Source: an uncultured Lachnospiraceae bacterium
Lineage (GTDB): Bacteria; Bacillota; Clostridia; Lachnospirales; Lachnospiraceae
Assembly (NCBI GenBank): GCA_949878435.1
Contig: CATLAK010000007.1
Location: 1 to 64,000 of the forward strand
Reading direction: 5' to 3'
DNA: 64,000 nt
The position numbers and the translations under genes were made by a program. The first letter of the stretch is position 1. The number at the start of each line of letters is the position of its first letter. Positions 1 to 8,957 of this stretch are shown piece after piece. Under the pieces are notes generated by a model. The model saw only the letters and a list, made by a program, of their open reading frames with translations. It made no database searches and was not told where the DNA came from.

Positions 1-25
1 TTTTCTAGCCATTTCCTTTGTAACC

Positions 26-106
26 TCATTTTTCACGTTTTGCTTCCTTTGTAAAAAGGGCTAAACCCCTTGAAAACTCTAGCTTTTTGACAAAGGAGTT
101 TTTCAC
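26..106 (-). other. Doubtful 26-codon ORF after the toxin gene
   Basis: A GTG-started frame encoding a Lys-rich 26-residue peptide overlaps the last codons of the upstream toxin gene and ends at a TGA at 26-28. A further GTG with an AAAGGAAG site lies at 34-36 and would read off the window edge (a possible partial gene). The 12-mer TTTTTCACGTTT occurs twice (29-40 and 99-110) and TTCCTTTGTAA twice (13-23 and 44-54), so the area looks like short direct repeats rather than a clear gene. No family recognised. Confidence 0.15.
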
Positions 107-366
107 GTTTCATGGGACGTCTTACAACAAGAAATAATCTCCATCACATTCCCACTAATTCGGTACACCAATCGATTTACATCGTCAATTCTTCTACTCC
201 AGAACCCGCTCATATCCCCTTTCAATGGTTCTGGTTTGCCGATTCCATCATAATTTTCTCTCTCAATATCCTTTAAAAGCATGTTAATTCGTCTTAGTGT
301 CTTTTTATCCTGCATCTGCCAGTACGTATAGTCCTCCCATGCCTCGTCAAACCAAATTTTCTTCAT
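103..366 (-). CDS. YoeB-family toxin (mRNA interferase)
   Basis: 87 residues, close to the usual 84 of YoeB. The family cleaves mRNA on the ribosome until neutralised by its antitoxin. Strong likeness to YoeB runs from the start (KKIWFDEAWEDYTYW) through KPEPLK and GFWSRRID..NRLVY. The known YoeB catalytic Glu46 and Arg65 align with E46 and R65. The C-terminus is odd: YoeB usually ends with His-Tyr (H83, Y84), here the tail is CCKTSHET, so a His is present at 85 but no Tyr follows. It overlaps the antitoxin by 4 bases (ATGA), indicating translational coupling. Its stop lies inside a short direct repeat, so the 3' end may have been rearranged. Confidence 0.85.
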   Translation of the reverse strand: MKKIWFDEAWEDYTYWQMQDKKTLRRINMLLKDIERENYDGIGKPEPLKGDMSGFWSRRIDDVNRLVYRISGNVMEIISCCKTSHET

Positions 367-623
367 TCATCTACCTCAATTATATCATGCTCTATGCCCC
401 TTCCCGCATTGATTGCTTCTACGCCCCTGCGCAAATGTGCCATATTGCTTTCTGAGTAAAATGGATCTACAGATACATCGAACGGAATCCTTTTTTCCCT
501 CGTCATCTTTTTCGCAAATATAGTAATTGCCGTAGTCATATTCATTCCAAGTTCCTGACAGATTTTTTCCATATTTTTTTTCAGTTCTTCATCCATACGA
601 ATATTTACCAATGTTTGTGCCAC
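363..623 (-). CDS. RelB/DinJ-family antitoxin
   Basis: 86 residues, starting with GTG behind a strong AAGGAGG site. The N-terminal third (MAQTLVNIRMDEELKKNMEKICQ) is a ribbon-helix-helix DNA-binding element of the RelB/DinJ type, followed by the family's MTTAITIFAKKM helix and IPFDV segment; the C-terminal part should wrap the toxin. It lies immediately upstream of the YoeB-like toxin. YoeB normally pairs with a YefM/Phd antitoxin and DinJ with YafQ, so this is a mixed pairing. A 7-bp inverted repeat near the promoter (665-690) suggests autoregulation. Confidence 0.85.
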   Translation of the reverse strand: MAQTLVNIRMDEELKKNMEKICQELGMNMTTAITIFAKKMTREKRIPFDVSVDPFYSESNMAHLRRGVEAINAGRGIEHDIIEVDE

Positions 624-659
624 ACCAACACCTCCTTATTCTTAAGCAGATTTTATCAT

Positions 660-690
660 ATTATAAAGACACATTCAATACATTGTCTTT
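660..690 (-). promoter_or_regulatory. Toxin-antitoxin promoter with palindromic operator
   Basis: On the minus strand TATAAT (660-665) lies about 40 bases before the antitoxin start. A perfect inverted repeat AAAGACA ... TGTCTTT (665-671 and 684-690, 12-bp spacer) covers the space between -10 and -35. This is the expected place for a ribbon-helix-helix antitoxin to bind. The -35 hexamer itself is poor. Confidence 0.5.
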
Positions 691-779
691 ACAAAATTAT
701 ATGTAGTTATACAAAATAAATACACACACTCACAATTAAAACTAATTTCTTATTATAAATGATACATCTCTTCCTTCTA

Positions 780-1583
780 TTAATTCCCTGCACTTTCATA
801 CACATGCGTCCCCTTGTTGAACACCGCATAAGCAATGCACCAAAAAACCACCGCTATTGCACATTCGATCCCAATTACCACCCCGGAAGCTTCGCTCTTT
901 AAGAAAAAGCTCGCCGGCAGGTATGCCACAAAGGCAAATGGGATCACCCAGGTAATCAAAAAGCGGATTCCCTTTGCATAAATTTCCGTAGGGTACTTTG
1001 CAAAATCCGCCGTTTCATATGCCAGCTGGAGAAAAGGACCGCTTACTTTAATCCAGAATGCAAAGGATGCAAAAAACAGCTTAATGGACGTATAAATCAA
1101 TGCTCCGGCAAAAATAGATACAAAGAATAGTATTCCATGGAGCGGATCCGTGATGACGATTCCTTTTGACAGCGAACGCACCACCAGAATCGTCCCCACC
1201 AAAAGTTCTCCTAATGCATCCGGCTGCAGTTTTTCTGCTATGACCTGGAAAAAAATATTCATAGGGCGCAGCATATAGCGGTCAAAATCGCCGTTAAGGA
1301 CGAGCCGCCATGCCACCAGCCACACATTGTCCGTAAAAAGATGATCGATTCCCCTTGGAATCTGGGCAAACCCATAAATGAAAATCAACTGATCCAGCGT
1401 CCATCCCTTAAGAGAAGGAATCTGTTCAAACACCAGATATAGGAAGGCAATGCCCATAATCTGGGTAAAGAAAAATCCAAACAGCCCCATCAGGAAATCA
1501 ACCTTGGACTGCATGATCGTCTTTATAAACTGGGTAATCAATACCCGGTAAAGACGCAGATAGCGTTTACATGTTCTCATCAT
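780..1583 (-). CDS. ABC-2 exporter permease (COG3694 type)
   Basis: About 267 residues from the ATGATG at 1583/1580; a longer in-frame reading back to 1661 lies inside the upstream gene and is unlikely, whereas GGGAGGT sits just before 1583 and the start overlaps the upstream stop (TGATG). It has about six hydrophobic segments. It is the third gene of an operon of one ATPase and two unlike permeases, the usual makeup of the COG4586/4587/3694 exporters. Substrate unknown; no biosynthetic genes nearby give a hint. Confidence 0.75.
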   Translation of the reverse strand: MMRTCKRYLRLYRVLITQFIKTIMQSKVDFLMGLFGFFFTQIMGIAFLYLVFEQIPSLKGWTLDQLIFIYGFAQIPRGIDHLFTDNVWLVAWRLVLNGDFDRYMLRPMNIFFQVIAEKLQPDALGELLVGTILVVRSLSKGIVITDPLHGILFFVSIFAGALIYTSIKLFFASFAFWIKVSGPFLQLAYETADFAKYPTEIYAKGIRFLITWVIPFAFVAYLPASFFLKSEASGVVIGIECAIAVVFWCIAYAVFNKGTHVYESAGN

Positions 1584-2401
1584 CAACCTCCCAGCACCAC
1601 CAGACGCCTGGTCACTCTTTTCCATATCATACTGCCCAGCACATAGAGAATCACGATCCACACCGCCTGCCGCGCGAGCACAAATGCCAGCATCTCCCCG
1701 CTGTACTTTCCAAGGTAGATCATCACCGGCGTATAAATCATGGAAGAAAAGGGCAGAAACTCAAACAGAGTCTGCACCGCCTGCGGGAAAAAGCTGATGG
1801 GAATCAGCTGTCCCGTCAAAAATCCTAAAAGCGCTTCCTGCACCATCATCAGACCCAGAATATAGGTAGTGAAAAAGGCAATCATCCCGAAGCAGAAATC
1901 AAACAGCACATAAATCAAAAAACTCATGATACAGCTTATAAGATACAAAATAATTCTTTCCACCGTCACCGGCGCCAATCCCAGCACCGTCACTTTATAA
2001 ATTTCCACCCCGATCCAGATAAAGACGCTGGGTGCAAGGAAATTGTAGATCATACTGCCCACCGCCCGGGAAATCAGGCTTAATCGGTAATCAATTGGCT
2101 TAATCAGGTTCATTGCAACCGTCCCCTTTACCACATCATCGCTGATGGCATCCGAAATAGGAATCATCACAGATGACGTCACATAGACCATGAACACATA
2201 GACGATCATCTCGCTTTGGGACAGCCCGCCGATTACCGCCTGATTGGAACTTCCATAGACCGCCATCCAGAGATAATAGCTGATAAAAGACTTAAACAGG
2301 CTGATCACAATAAACAGATAAAATGCGCCCTTATATGCCATCTTGCGCTTTAATTCATTGGCGGCGAAGGGCAGATAGATTCTCAGTCTTTTTCCCATCA
2401 T
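1583..2401 (-). CDS. ABC-2 exporter permease (COG4587 type)
   Basis: 272 residues with about six membrane segments; the N-terminal cytoplasmic stretch MMGKRLRIYLPFAANELKRKMAYKG precedes the first helix, as in ABC-2 permeases. It overlaps the ATPase gene by 4 bases (ATGA at 2398-2401) and the next permease by one base, so the three genes are translated as a coupled unit. With the downstream permease it should form a heterodimeric export channel. Confidence 0.75.
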   Translation of the reverse strand: MMGKRLRIYLPFAANELKRKMAYKGAFYLFIVISLFKSFISYYLWMAVYGSSNQAVIGGLSQSEMIVYVFMVYVTSSVMIPISDAISDDVVKGTVAMNLIKPIDYRLSLISRAVGSMIYNFLAPSVFIWIGVEIYKVTVLGLAPVTVERIILYLISCIMSFLIYVLFDFCFGMIAFFTTYILGLMMVQEALLGFLTGQLIPISFFPQAVQTLFEFLPFSSMIYTPVMIYLGKYSGEMLAFVLARQAVWIVILYVLGSMIWKRVTRRLVVLGG

Positions 2402-3417
2402 ACTCCCTCCACCGCGCCGTGATTGTAGATTTCCTTCACAATCTGGGCAAGCTCCGTTTCCTGTATCTGCACATCTTTGATTTCCACCTGCTCCATGACC
2501 GCCGAAAGAATCTGGGGCACCTGCAGTTTATGCTTGTCAAAAGTAACGGTAAGGATACTGTTTTCCTTATCGTATTCCGTAAGGCATTCCTGCGTATTTA
2601 CGTCAAGCATCTTTGCAAGGTCGAGATTCTTTGCCTTGTAAGGCTGCCTGATTTCCATAGACACCTTTCTTTTCGTTCCATAAGTATCCTTCAGCTTATC
2701 AAGAGAGCCGTCATAAATCTTTTTGCCCTCATCGATGATGATGATCCTGCTGCAAAGCTCCTCGATATCGCCGATATCGTGGGTGGTCAGGATAACTGTT
2801 GTCTGATATTTCTCATTAATCTCTTTGATTGCCTCCCGGATATTATCCTTGACCACCAGATCCAGCCCTATGGTGGGCTCATCCAGATAAAGGACCTTCG
2901 GATTGTGCAATAGCGCCGCGCCCAAGTCGGCACGCATGCGCTGCCCTAAAGAAAGGGTGCGCACCGGTCTGTCAAAAAACTCCTCCAGTGCCAGCACCCT
3001 GTTTAAGAATGCCATCTGCTCCCTATAGCTTTCGTCCGACACATCATAGATTTCTTTTAAAATGGTAAAGGATTCGCTTAAAGGCAGATCCCACCAAAGC
3101 TGGGTCCTCTGCCCGAACACCACGCCGATATTCTGCGCGTTCTCCCGCCTTCTTTTGCCCGGGTCTATCCCTGCCACCCGGCAGGTTCCCTTGGTGGGGT
3201 TTAAAATGCCCGTCATCATCTTGATGGTGGTGGATTTGCCGGCGCCGTTGCTGCCGATATATCCCACGATTTCTCCCTTCTCTATGGAAAAAGAGATATC
3301 GTCCACTGCCGTCTTTACAATTTTTTCATTGGAAAATAAACCTTTGATGGCGCCCCGAAGCCCCGGATATTTTTTGGGGGATACGAAGTCCTTGGAAATG
3401 TGATTTACTTCGATCAT
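2398..3417 (-). CDS. ABC-2 exporter ATP-binding protein (COG4586 type)
   Basis: 339 residues. Walker A GSNGAGKST near residue 55, Q-loop around FGQRTQLWWDLP, signature LSLGQRMRAD near 157, Walker B VLYLDEPTIGLD near 178 and the switch His in TTHD near 213 are all intact, so it should hydrolyse ATP. The QRTQLWWDLP Q-loop is typical of the COG4586 group. The last ~100 residues form an accessory domain. First gene of the exporter operon; the AraC-type gene lies upstream on the same strand. Confidence 0.85.
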   Translation of the reverse strand: MIEVNHISKDFVSPKKYPGLRGAIKGLFSNEKIVKTAVDDISFSIEKGEIVGYIGSNGAGKSTTIKMMTGILNPTKGTCRVAGIDPGKRRRENAQNIGVVFGQRTQLWWDLPLSESFTILKEIYDVSDESYREQMAFLNRVLALEEFFDRPVRTLSLGQRMRADLGAALLHNPKVLYLDEPTIGLDLVVKDNIREAIKEINEKYQTTVILTTHDIGDIEELCSRIIIIDEGKKIYDGSLDKLKDTYGTKRKVSMEIRQPYKAKNLDLAKMLDVNTQECLTEYDKENSILTVTFDKHKLQVPQILSAVMEQVEIKDVQIQETELAQIVKEIYNHGAVEGV

Positions 3418-3560
3418 AAATTCTGGTCCCTCTCATAATGTCTGCATGCTTTTTTGACTTTTCAAGTATATCACAGAAAAATGAGACTTACTTGATAAAA
3501 TGCGTCATGTAAGATTATTCTGCAAAATTTTTGGAGCAATATCTTGTATATTTCCGACAT

Positions 3561-4418
3561 TTATGCAAACTCCGCATCTGCTATTTTATGCGGAAAAGCC
3601 ATCCTTCTTGCATCGCGGATATTCATCGAATGATAACGCTTAAACTCTCTCATCAAATGCGCCGCATCTGTATATCCATATTGACAGACTGCATTCATAA
3701 TGTCGAAATGATCTTTGCTTACAATATCTCTCCACAAAAATTGATAGCGCACCATATTGCTCAGTTTCTTTGGCGTAATCCCGATATACTCTTGAAATAA
3801 TCGCTCCAGCTGCCTTACGCATGTAAAACTTTCTTTCGCCAACTGATTGATTTCCAGCGCGCCATAATGCAGAAGCATATGATTCACTGCCCTGTCCACA
3901 GTATCATTCTTCTTTGAAACCTCCAGCTTCTTCACCAGCAATCTTTCTATCAGTTGAATCATATCTGTCAAATCTTCCGCCTCAAATATCCTGCCGCGCA
4001 CCTCCCTATCCAGCCACGCAAATCTTTCCCTGACATCATATTTCCCGTTTACGGTTCCTTTAAAGGAATCCTCCGAAAAGACATAGGCGCTCCATGCATA
4101 AAAACGGATTGCAAACACCGATATTTTATGCTCGCTTTTTCCACTGCTGCAAACATAAAAACTTCTGTCATTTATCCCGCTGAAATCAGCCATGACAGTA
4201 TGGTCCGTATCATCCACACGGTAAATAATATCTACGCAGGTATCGGGAATCACTACTTCAGGATAACCATTTCCTTCTGCTTCGCAATCAAAATACTCCC
4301 CTGTCCAAAAACATCTGACGTAAGATTGCAGCATCCGGCAAGGCTCTATTTCTTTATAAGCAGCGCTATGATTAAAGGGGGTTGCCGTCAATGGGCGGTA
4401 TATTATGTTTGATTTCAT
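3561..4418 (-). CDS. AraC-family transcriptional regulator
   Basis: 285 residues. The C-terminal ~100 residues carry two helix-turn-helix units typical of AraC/XylS (INQLAKESFTCVRQLERLFQEY and MNAVCQYGYTDAAHLMREFKRY). The N-terminal ~160 residues resemble the beta-rich sensing domain of the AraC subgroup that begins with a YR.L.P motif; no ligand can be named. It lies on the same strand 143 bases upstream of the exporter operon and may control it or itself. Confidence 0.8.
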   Translation of the reverse strand: MKSNIIYRPLTATPFNHSAAYKEIEPCRMLQSYVRCFWTGEYFDCEAEGNGYPEVVIPDTCVDIIYRVDDTDHTVMADFSGINDRSFYVCSSGKSEHKISVFAIRFYAWSAYVFSEDSFKGTVNGKYDVRERFAWLDREVRGRIFEAEDLTDMIQLIERLLVKKLEVSKKNDTVDRAVNHMLLHYGALEINQLAKESFTCVRQLERLFQEYIGITPKKLSNMVRYQFLWRDIVSKDHFDIMNAVCQYGYTDAAHLMREFKRYHSMNIRDARRMAFPHKIADAEFA

Positions 4419-4551
4419 TTGTAGTAAACTTCCTTCCTATGCCGCGCGCGACCGATCATCAGTTCGATTATATCATATCAATGGCCTATTTACTATAAAA
4501 AATAGTTGCTATTCAAATAATATTTGAGTAAACTAAGTATAGATTAATCCC
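4419..4551 (-). promoter_or_regulatory. AraC gene promoter region
   Basis: On the minus strand an extended -10, TGATATAAT, ends about 50 bases before the AraC start; no good -35 is seen, as expected of a regulated or extended -10 promoter. Upstream is a palindrome TCAAATAATATTTGA (near 4514-4528), a candidate operator. Confidence 0.35.
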
Positions 4552-4720
4552 TTGGGCTTAACAGAAGGTATATCTCGACCTTCAACAGAGACCGTTATGA
4601 GTGGGCATATCTCAGCCCTAATCGAGACAGTTATAAGTGAGTGTTTCGCCACTCAAAGTGCGAACCTAACAGTGGGACGGAATTTCCGCCCCATTTTTAC
4701 AGCAGAAGGATATGGCATTG
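4552..4720. repeat. Three repeated stem-loop units in an intergenic gap
   Basis: No gene is supported here. GAGACCGTTATGAGTGGG (4588-4605) recurs as GAGACAGTTATAAGTGAG (4624-4641), 36 bases apart. Each copy is followed by a hairpin: GGGC...GCCC, GAGTG-TTTCGC-CACTC, and a third, GGGACGGAA-TTTCCGCCCC, at about 4673-4691. The array looks like a structured RNA or the remnant of a mobile element end. It lies next to a truncated transporter gene, which fits a rearrangement scar. Confidence 0.4.
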
Positions 4721-4775
4721 TCAATAAAGTTATATTAAACCAGTCCAGACTATATAAATTAATTCTACTTAGGCG

Positions 4776-5177
4776 TCACCCCTTCACATCTTTCCATTTC
4801 ATTACTATAACTAACATCAAAACCCCCGGCACAACCGCCATCTTCAAAATCCCTCCCAGCCCCCAAACTGTATGGGACATCGCGGTGCAGATACCATTGG
4901 CAATCACTGCTCCAAACGTTCCGCTCCAGCCAATCAAGGAAACCCCTTCCGAAACAAGTTCTTTCTCCAGATGGTGCATCGGATATGTGTATGGGGCAAT
5001 CTGACTGATTGCAGTTGCAATACCGGCAATCATATATCCGCCCATAAGAATGCCGTAGCTTCCATACATTCCTATTTTCAGCGGATTGCACAGCCACCAG
5101 CTTCCAAATCCGCAGCCTGAAAAAACAACCCACATCACCACAAACTTCTTATACTTTCTTGTTCTGGCAATCCTCAC
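4776..5177 (-). pseudogene. C-terminal remnant of an MFS-type transporter
   Basis: An open frame of ~133 codons with about four hydrophobic segments and a basic loop (RIARTRKYKKF), resembling the last third of a major facilitator transporter of ~400 residues. The frame stays open upstream of the GTG used here (reading IATSWIGV) right up to the stop codon of the next gene, where the protein likeness ends. The front two thirds are therefore missing, and no ribosome site precedes it. Exact subfamily not recognised. Confidence 0.55.
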
Positions 5178-5198
5178 GCCAATCCATGACGTTGCAAT

Positions 5199-6488
5199 TC
5201 ATGCCTTTACCGCTTTCTTTCTGATGGATGCAAACCGGTCCTGATTATTGGATATAAATATGAATATGAGGATAAAGAAAGCAGTCACTACGGAATTGTA
5301 GTCTGTGGGGAAGCCGAACACCAATAGTGCCAGCTTCAAAATCTGCATGGTAAATGCTCCAAAGAAAATGCTGATCACTTGATTTTTTCCAAAGCAAATG
5401 GAAAATCCGATAAAACAGCACATCATTGCATCAAAACAGGTCGCCATTGTGCCCATGGCGCTGACGGGACGTATCACGCCCACGGAGCAAAGGTTGACCG
5501 CCGCATAAATACCGGCAAATAAGCCCACCAGCGTCAAGCATAATGCCTTCACCACAGGTACTTTAATTCCGCTGTTTCCTGCAATTGCCATGCTGCTTCC
5601 CACTGCTCTTACATTGTAGCCGAACTTGGTCCGATAAAAAACGAAGTGTGCAAAAATCCCCACCACGATCGCCAGCAAGACTCCCCATGTCACATTACTC
5701 ATGACCACCCATTTCGTGGAAGAAATGTTGATTCCTTTTCCTTCAAACACAATGCTTCCAAAGCTTTCATAGACAAACATAATCCCTAAGGAAGCAATAA
5801 TCGTAGGAACCCCGGTAAAGTAATATAAAAGCCCAACCAGCCCTCCAAGCAGTACCCCTGTTATCATACAGCAGATTATAATGCCGCTCATTTTGGCAGT
5901 GACCGGGTTTGCCCCGATTAATTTGTTATACTTTCCTATCTTTGTATACTTCATCACGAACACCGCTGTCATGGACACTGCCAAAAGTACGCCTATGTAA
6001 AAAACCAGCGTATTTAGTCCTTTATACATTGCAGGTATTCTCATCTTATGCTCCACGCTGATGACCGAAATCCCCCGCCCAAGGCTCATCATGGCAAACC
6101 CAGCGAGGAATGCCGGAATCCTGCCATAAACATGAATACATCCGGTCAAAAATCCAATCAGCATGCCCACAATCAGGCAGCCCGGAATCAAAAAGACAAA
6201 ATCCAGTCTTTCACATATTAAATAGGTAGTGACTCCGCATAAGGCCATGGCGCCGCCACAGGACAAATCCAGGTTATTATGGGACATGATAAAACATACC
6301 CCGATTCCTGTAATCATAATAATGCATGCCTGATTGACAATGTTGGAAAGGTTGAAGGCTGACAGAAACCGTTCTCCCGCTGTAATTGAAAACAGTAAGA
6401 ATAAACACACAAGTCCAATCATGGGAAACCAACCCGCAATTTTTTCCTTATGATTCTGATACCATTGATTCATTTTTTCCTTTTTCAC
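5199..6488 (-). CDS. Ribose-type sugar ABC transporter permease
   Basis: 429 residues with about ten membrane segments, of the BPD_transp_2 type (RbsC-like); the segment ITGIGVCFIMSHNNLDLSCGGAMAL corresponds to the family's conserved loop with I/LSVG. GTG start behind AAGGGG; an ATG five codons in with AAGGAAA is an alternative. It is third in the order binding protein, ATPase, permease. Since the partner ATPase is truncated, the importer may not work. Substrate probably a pentose, hexose or related polyol. Confidence 0.8.
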   Translation of the reverse strand: MKKEKMNQWYQNHKEKIAGWFPMIGLVCLFLLFSITAGERFLSAFNLSNIVNQACIIMITGIGVCFIMSHNNLDLSCGGAMALCGVTTYLICERLDFVFLIPGCLIVGMLIGFLTGCIHVYGRIPAFLAGFAMMSLGRGISVISVEHKMRIPAMYKGLNTLVFYIGVLLAVSMTAVFVMKYTKIGKYNKLIGANPVTAKMSGIIICCMITGVLLGGLVGLLYYFTGVPTIIASLGIMFVYESFGSIVFEGKGINISSTKWVVMSNVTWGVLLAIVVGIFAHFVFYRTKFGYNVRAVGSSMAIAGNSGIKVPVVKALCLTLVGLFAGIYAAVNLCSVGVIRPVSAMGTMATCFDAMMCCFIGFSICFGKNQVISIFFGAFTMQILKLALLVFGFPTDYNSVVTAFFILIFIFISNNQDRFASIRKKAVKA

Positions 6489-6501
6489 AATAACCCCTTT
6501 C

Positions 6502-7749
6502 TTAAATGATGCAGCTCACCAGATCATTTTCCGTCACCTTTTGACTCCGCAAAAAAGTTCCCGTAACCTCACCATTCTTCAACACGATAATTCTGTCTGA
6601 CATGCCAATCAGCTCCGGCATTTCTTCCGAAACCATAATAATAGATTTCCCTTCTAATGTAAGCCTTTCCATCAAGTGATAAATCGCCTTTTTAACCCCC
6701 ACGTCGATGCCCCGTGTAGGACAGTCCATGATCAAAATTTCAGAATGATTTGCCAGCCACTTGCCTACCACTACTTTCTGCTTGTTTCCGCCCGACAGCT
6801 CGTTCACATATTGCTTTTCGCTGCTGCATTTAATCGAAAGGCTTTGTACATATTCTTTTGCAAGCGCCTCTTCCTTTTTGGGGCTTAAATAGATTCCTTT
6901 CTTTACCTGTTCACTTGCCGTGACCGTCATATTATCCTGAATGCTGGCTGCCGTAAAGAGGGACTCTGCATCCCTGTCCTTCGGCAGATAAGCCACTTTA
7001 TTGTTGATTGCATCACTGCAGCTGTGTATCTTTTTTGCACTTCCGTCGCAAATGACCTCCACCGATCCGCTGTCCGGACGGATTGCACCGAATATCACCT
7101 TACAGAGTTCATGCATGCCGCACTCTGTAAGACCTCCCAGACCCAAAATCTCGCCCCGGCGAAGCTCTATGCTGACCTCTTTGAGCTTGTTTCCCCAAGT
7201 GATGCCGGAAGCTTTTAATACAATGTCGTTTTCGTCTTGCCTCTTCCTGTCCCCCATGTAGTAGTGCCCGTCCAGCTCCCGCCCAATCATCAGCGTCCGC
7301 AGGTAATCCGGGGTCATCTCCTCCTTATGGATTGTTTTAATGAACTTTCCATCCCTTAATACAGAGGCAGAGTCACATATTCTTACAACTTCCTCCAAAT
7401 CATGAGAAATGAAGATCACCGTTTTGTTTTCTTTTTTCATTTTTTCAATGATTTGGTAAATGGTATTTCTTCCTTCCATGGAAAGTGCCGTAGTCGTCTC
7501 ATCGACAATCAAAAGATCTGGAGCATCCAGCAATGCTCTCGCCACTTCAATCAGCTTTCTTTCCTCAAAAGATAACCGGTCCACAACCGTTTCAGGCAAA
7601 ATGGTTTCCGCTCCGATTGCCGCAAGAATCTCCCTCGCCTTCTGGTTCATCCTGCGTCTGGAAGCGCCGCAAGATTGCCAGAAAACACCCGGCGGCGCTT
7701 TCCGCTGCACATATTCTGCAAAAATCAGTGTTCGTTTTCCTGCAGCCAC
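6502..7749 (-). pseudogene. RbsA-type sugar ABC ATPase, 5' end deleted
   Basis: The open frame covers 415 codons, against about 500 for RbsA/MglA. Likeness to the family starts around FAEYVQRKAPPG; the first ~90 residues with the N-terminal Walker A are absent. The upstream binding-protein gene ends inside this frame (7725-7749), so the only start (GTG) is within its last codons and has no ribosome site. Remaining parts include VDRLSFEERKLIEVARALL, Walker B LLIVDET, and in the second half NELSGGNKQKVVVGKWL and LIMDCPTRGIDVG. The C-terminal domain has the degenerate Walker A normal for the family, so no complete ATP site can form. A deletion between the two genes is the simplest reading. Confidence 0.75.
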
Positions 7750-8933
7750 TCGATGCTGTACAGTTCCATCAATGCCTTATAATCCTCAAGCGTGACATCG
7801 GGATTAAAACGGACAGCGAGGTTTTTAATCTGTTCGTCTGTATAAATTTGATAATCTGTATCGCCCACATACTTTTCAAACAGACTGCATTCTTCCGAAC
7901 TGGTCACCAAAAGAAAATTCTGATACAATTCCGTTACATCCTCTGAGAGCCTGTTTCCATCCACTGCATTGTAAAGCACCATGAATGAGAATAAGGCATC
8001 GGGATTTACCCCTCCAGCAGCACATACAAGAATGCCTTCGTCAAACGCCTCCGACATTCCGTCAAACACGTCAAAGGATGCCAGCTTTACAGAACCGGGA
8101 TCTGATAATCCACTCAATAAGTTTGCCGCCCCTTCCCCTAATCCAATAGAAGCACTTGTCAAATAAATTGCCTGAACGTCCGGGTAGCTGTCCAGCGTGT
8201 TTTGAATATAGGTATTATTGCCATTTACATCTCCCGAAGAAGTTACCGGAAATTCCGAATCAATTGTAATCCCGTATTCCTGTGCGCCCTCATACATGCC
8301 GTCGTTCCTGACGGAAAGAGGGTTTCCGGAAGGCATAATCTGTACGCCCATGTGGGTTACGCCGGCATCTGATAGTTCCTTCACCATTGCTTTTGCAACC
8401 GTCTTATCGTCCTCCCGCACAAACCCAAGGAAATAGGGATTCTCATATACATCCGTTTTGATTGTCTCGTCCGTAATATCTCTGAACATTAAACTGAAAT
8501 AAACATTTGACTGCTCACAGTTATCAGCCATTTGCGCTACCGTATCATCCGACATGGGCAGACAGATAATGCCCTTACAGCCCGCTGCAATCAAATTCTG
8601 GGTGGAAGAGATCTGGGCATCCACGTCAAACGCTCCGATATCCCACACCAGCTCTACATTTCCCAAAACCTCAGCCGCATGGTTTAAATAGGAATAAATC
8701 GCTGCCCCCATGTTATCGTCTCTTCCATATAAGATAACGCCTATTTTGTGCGTCTCCATGTTGGCATCATTTGCTGCTTCCTGGTCTTCTCCCACTTCTT
8801 GTGCTGTATCCTGCGCCGTCTTTTCCTCCTGTTCCTTATCTGCCTGCTGGTTTGCAGAACAGCCGGTAAAAATCCCAAGGCTTATTGCCACCAATGCTGT
8901 ACAAAGTATCTTTTTTACCATTTTCACTGTCAT
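7725..8933 (-). CDS. Sugar ABC transporter substrate-binding lipoprotein
   Basis: 402 residues. Signal peptide with lipobox IFTGC (Cys about residue 25), then an acidic linker, then a periplasmic-binding fold of the ribose/galactose type (Peripla_BP_4): KIGVILYGRDDNMGAAIYSY, AAGCKGIICLPMSDD, DVQAIYLTSASIGLGEGAANLL. It would sit on the outer face of the membrane and deliver sugar to the permease at 5199-6488. The stop codon lies within the truncated ATPase frame, marking the deletion point. Confidence 0.85.
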   Translation of the reverse strand: MTVKMVKKILCTALVAISLGIFTGCSANQQADKEQEEKTAQDTAQEVGEDQEAANDANMETHKIGVILYGRDDNMGAAIYSYLNHAAEVLGNVELVWDIGAFDVDAQISSTQNLIAAGCKGIICLPMSDDTVAQMADNCEQSNVYFSLMFRDITDETIKTDVYENPYFLGFVREDDKTVAKAMVKELSDAGVTHMGVQIMPSGNPLSVRNDGMYEGAQEYGITIDSEFPVTSSGDVNGNNTYIQNTLDSYPDVQAIYLTSASIGLGEGAANLLSGLSDPGSVKLASFDVFDGMSEAFDEGILVCAAGGVNPDALFSFMVLYNAVDGNRLSEDVTELYQNFLLVTSSEECSLFEKYVGDTDYQIYTDEQIKNLAVRFNPDVTLEDYKALMELYSIEWLQENEH

Positions 8934-8957
8934 AATCTTCTGCCTCCTTCATTAAAA

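Noticed and set aside
4552..5004. 150-codon plus-strand ORF
   Set aside because: It covers the hairpin array and the antisense of the MFS remnant; no protein family likeness.
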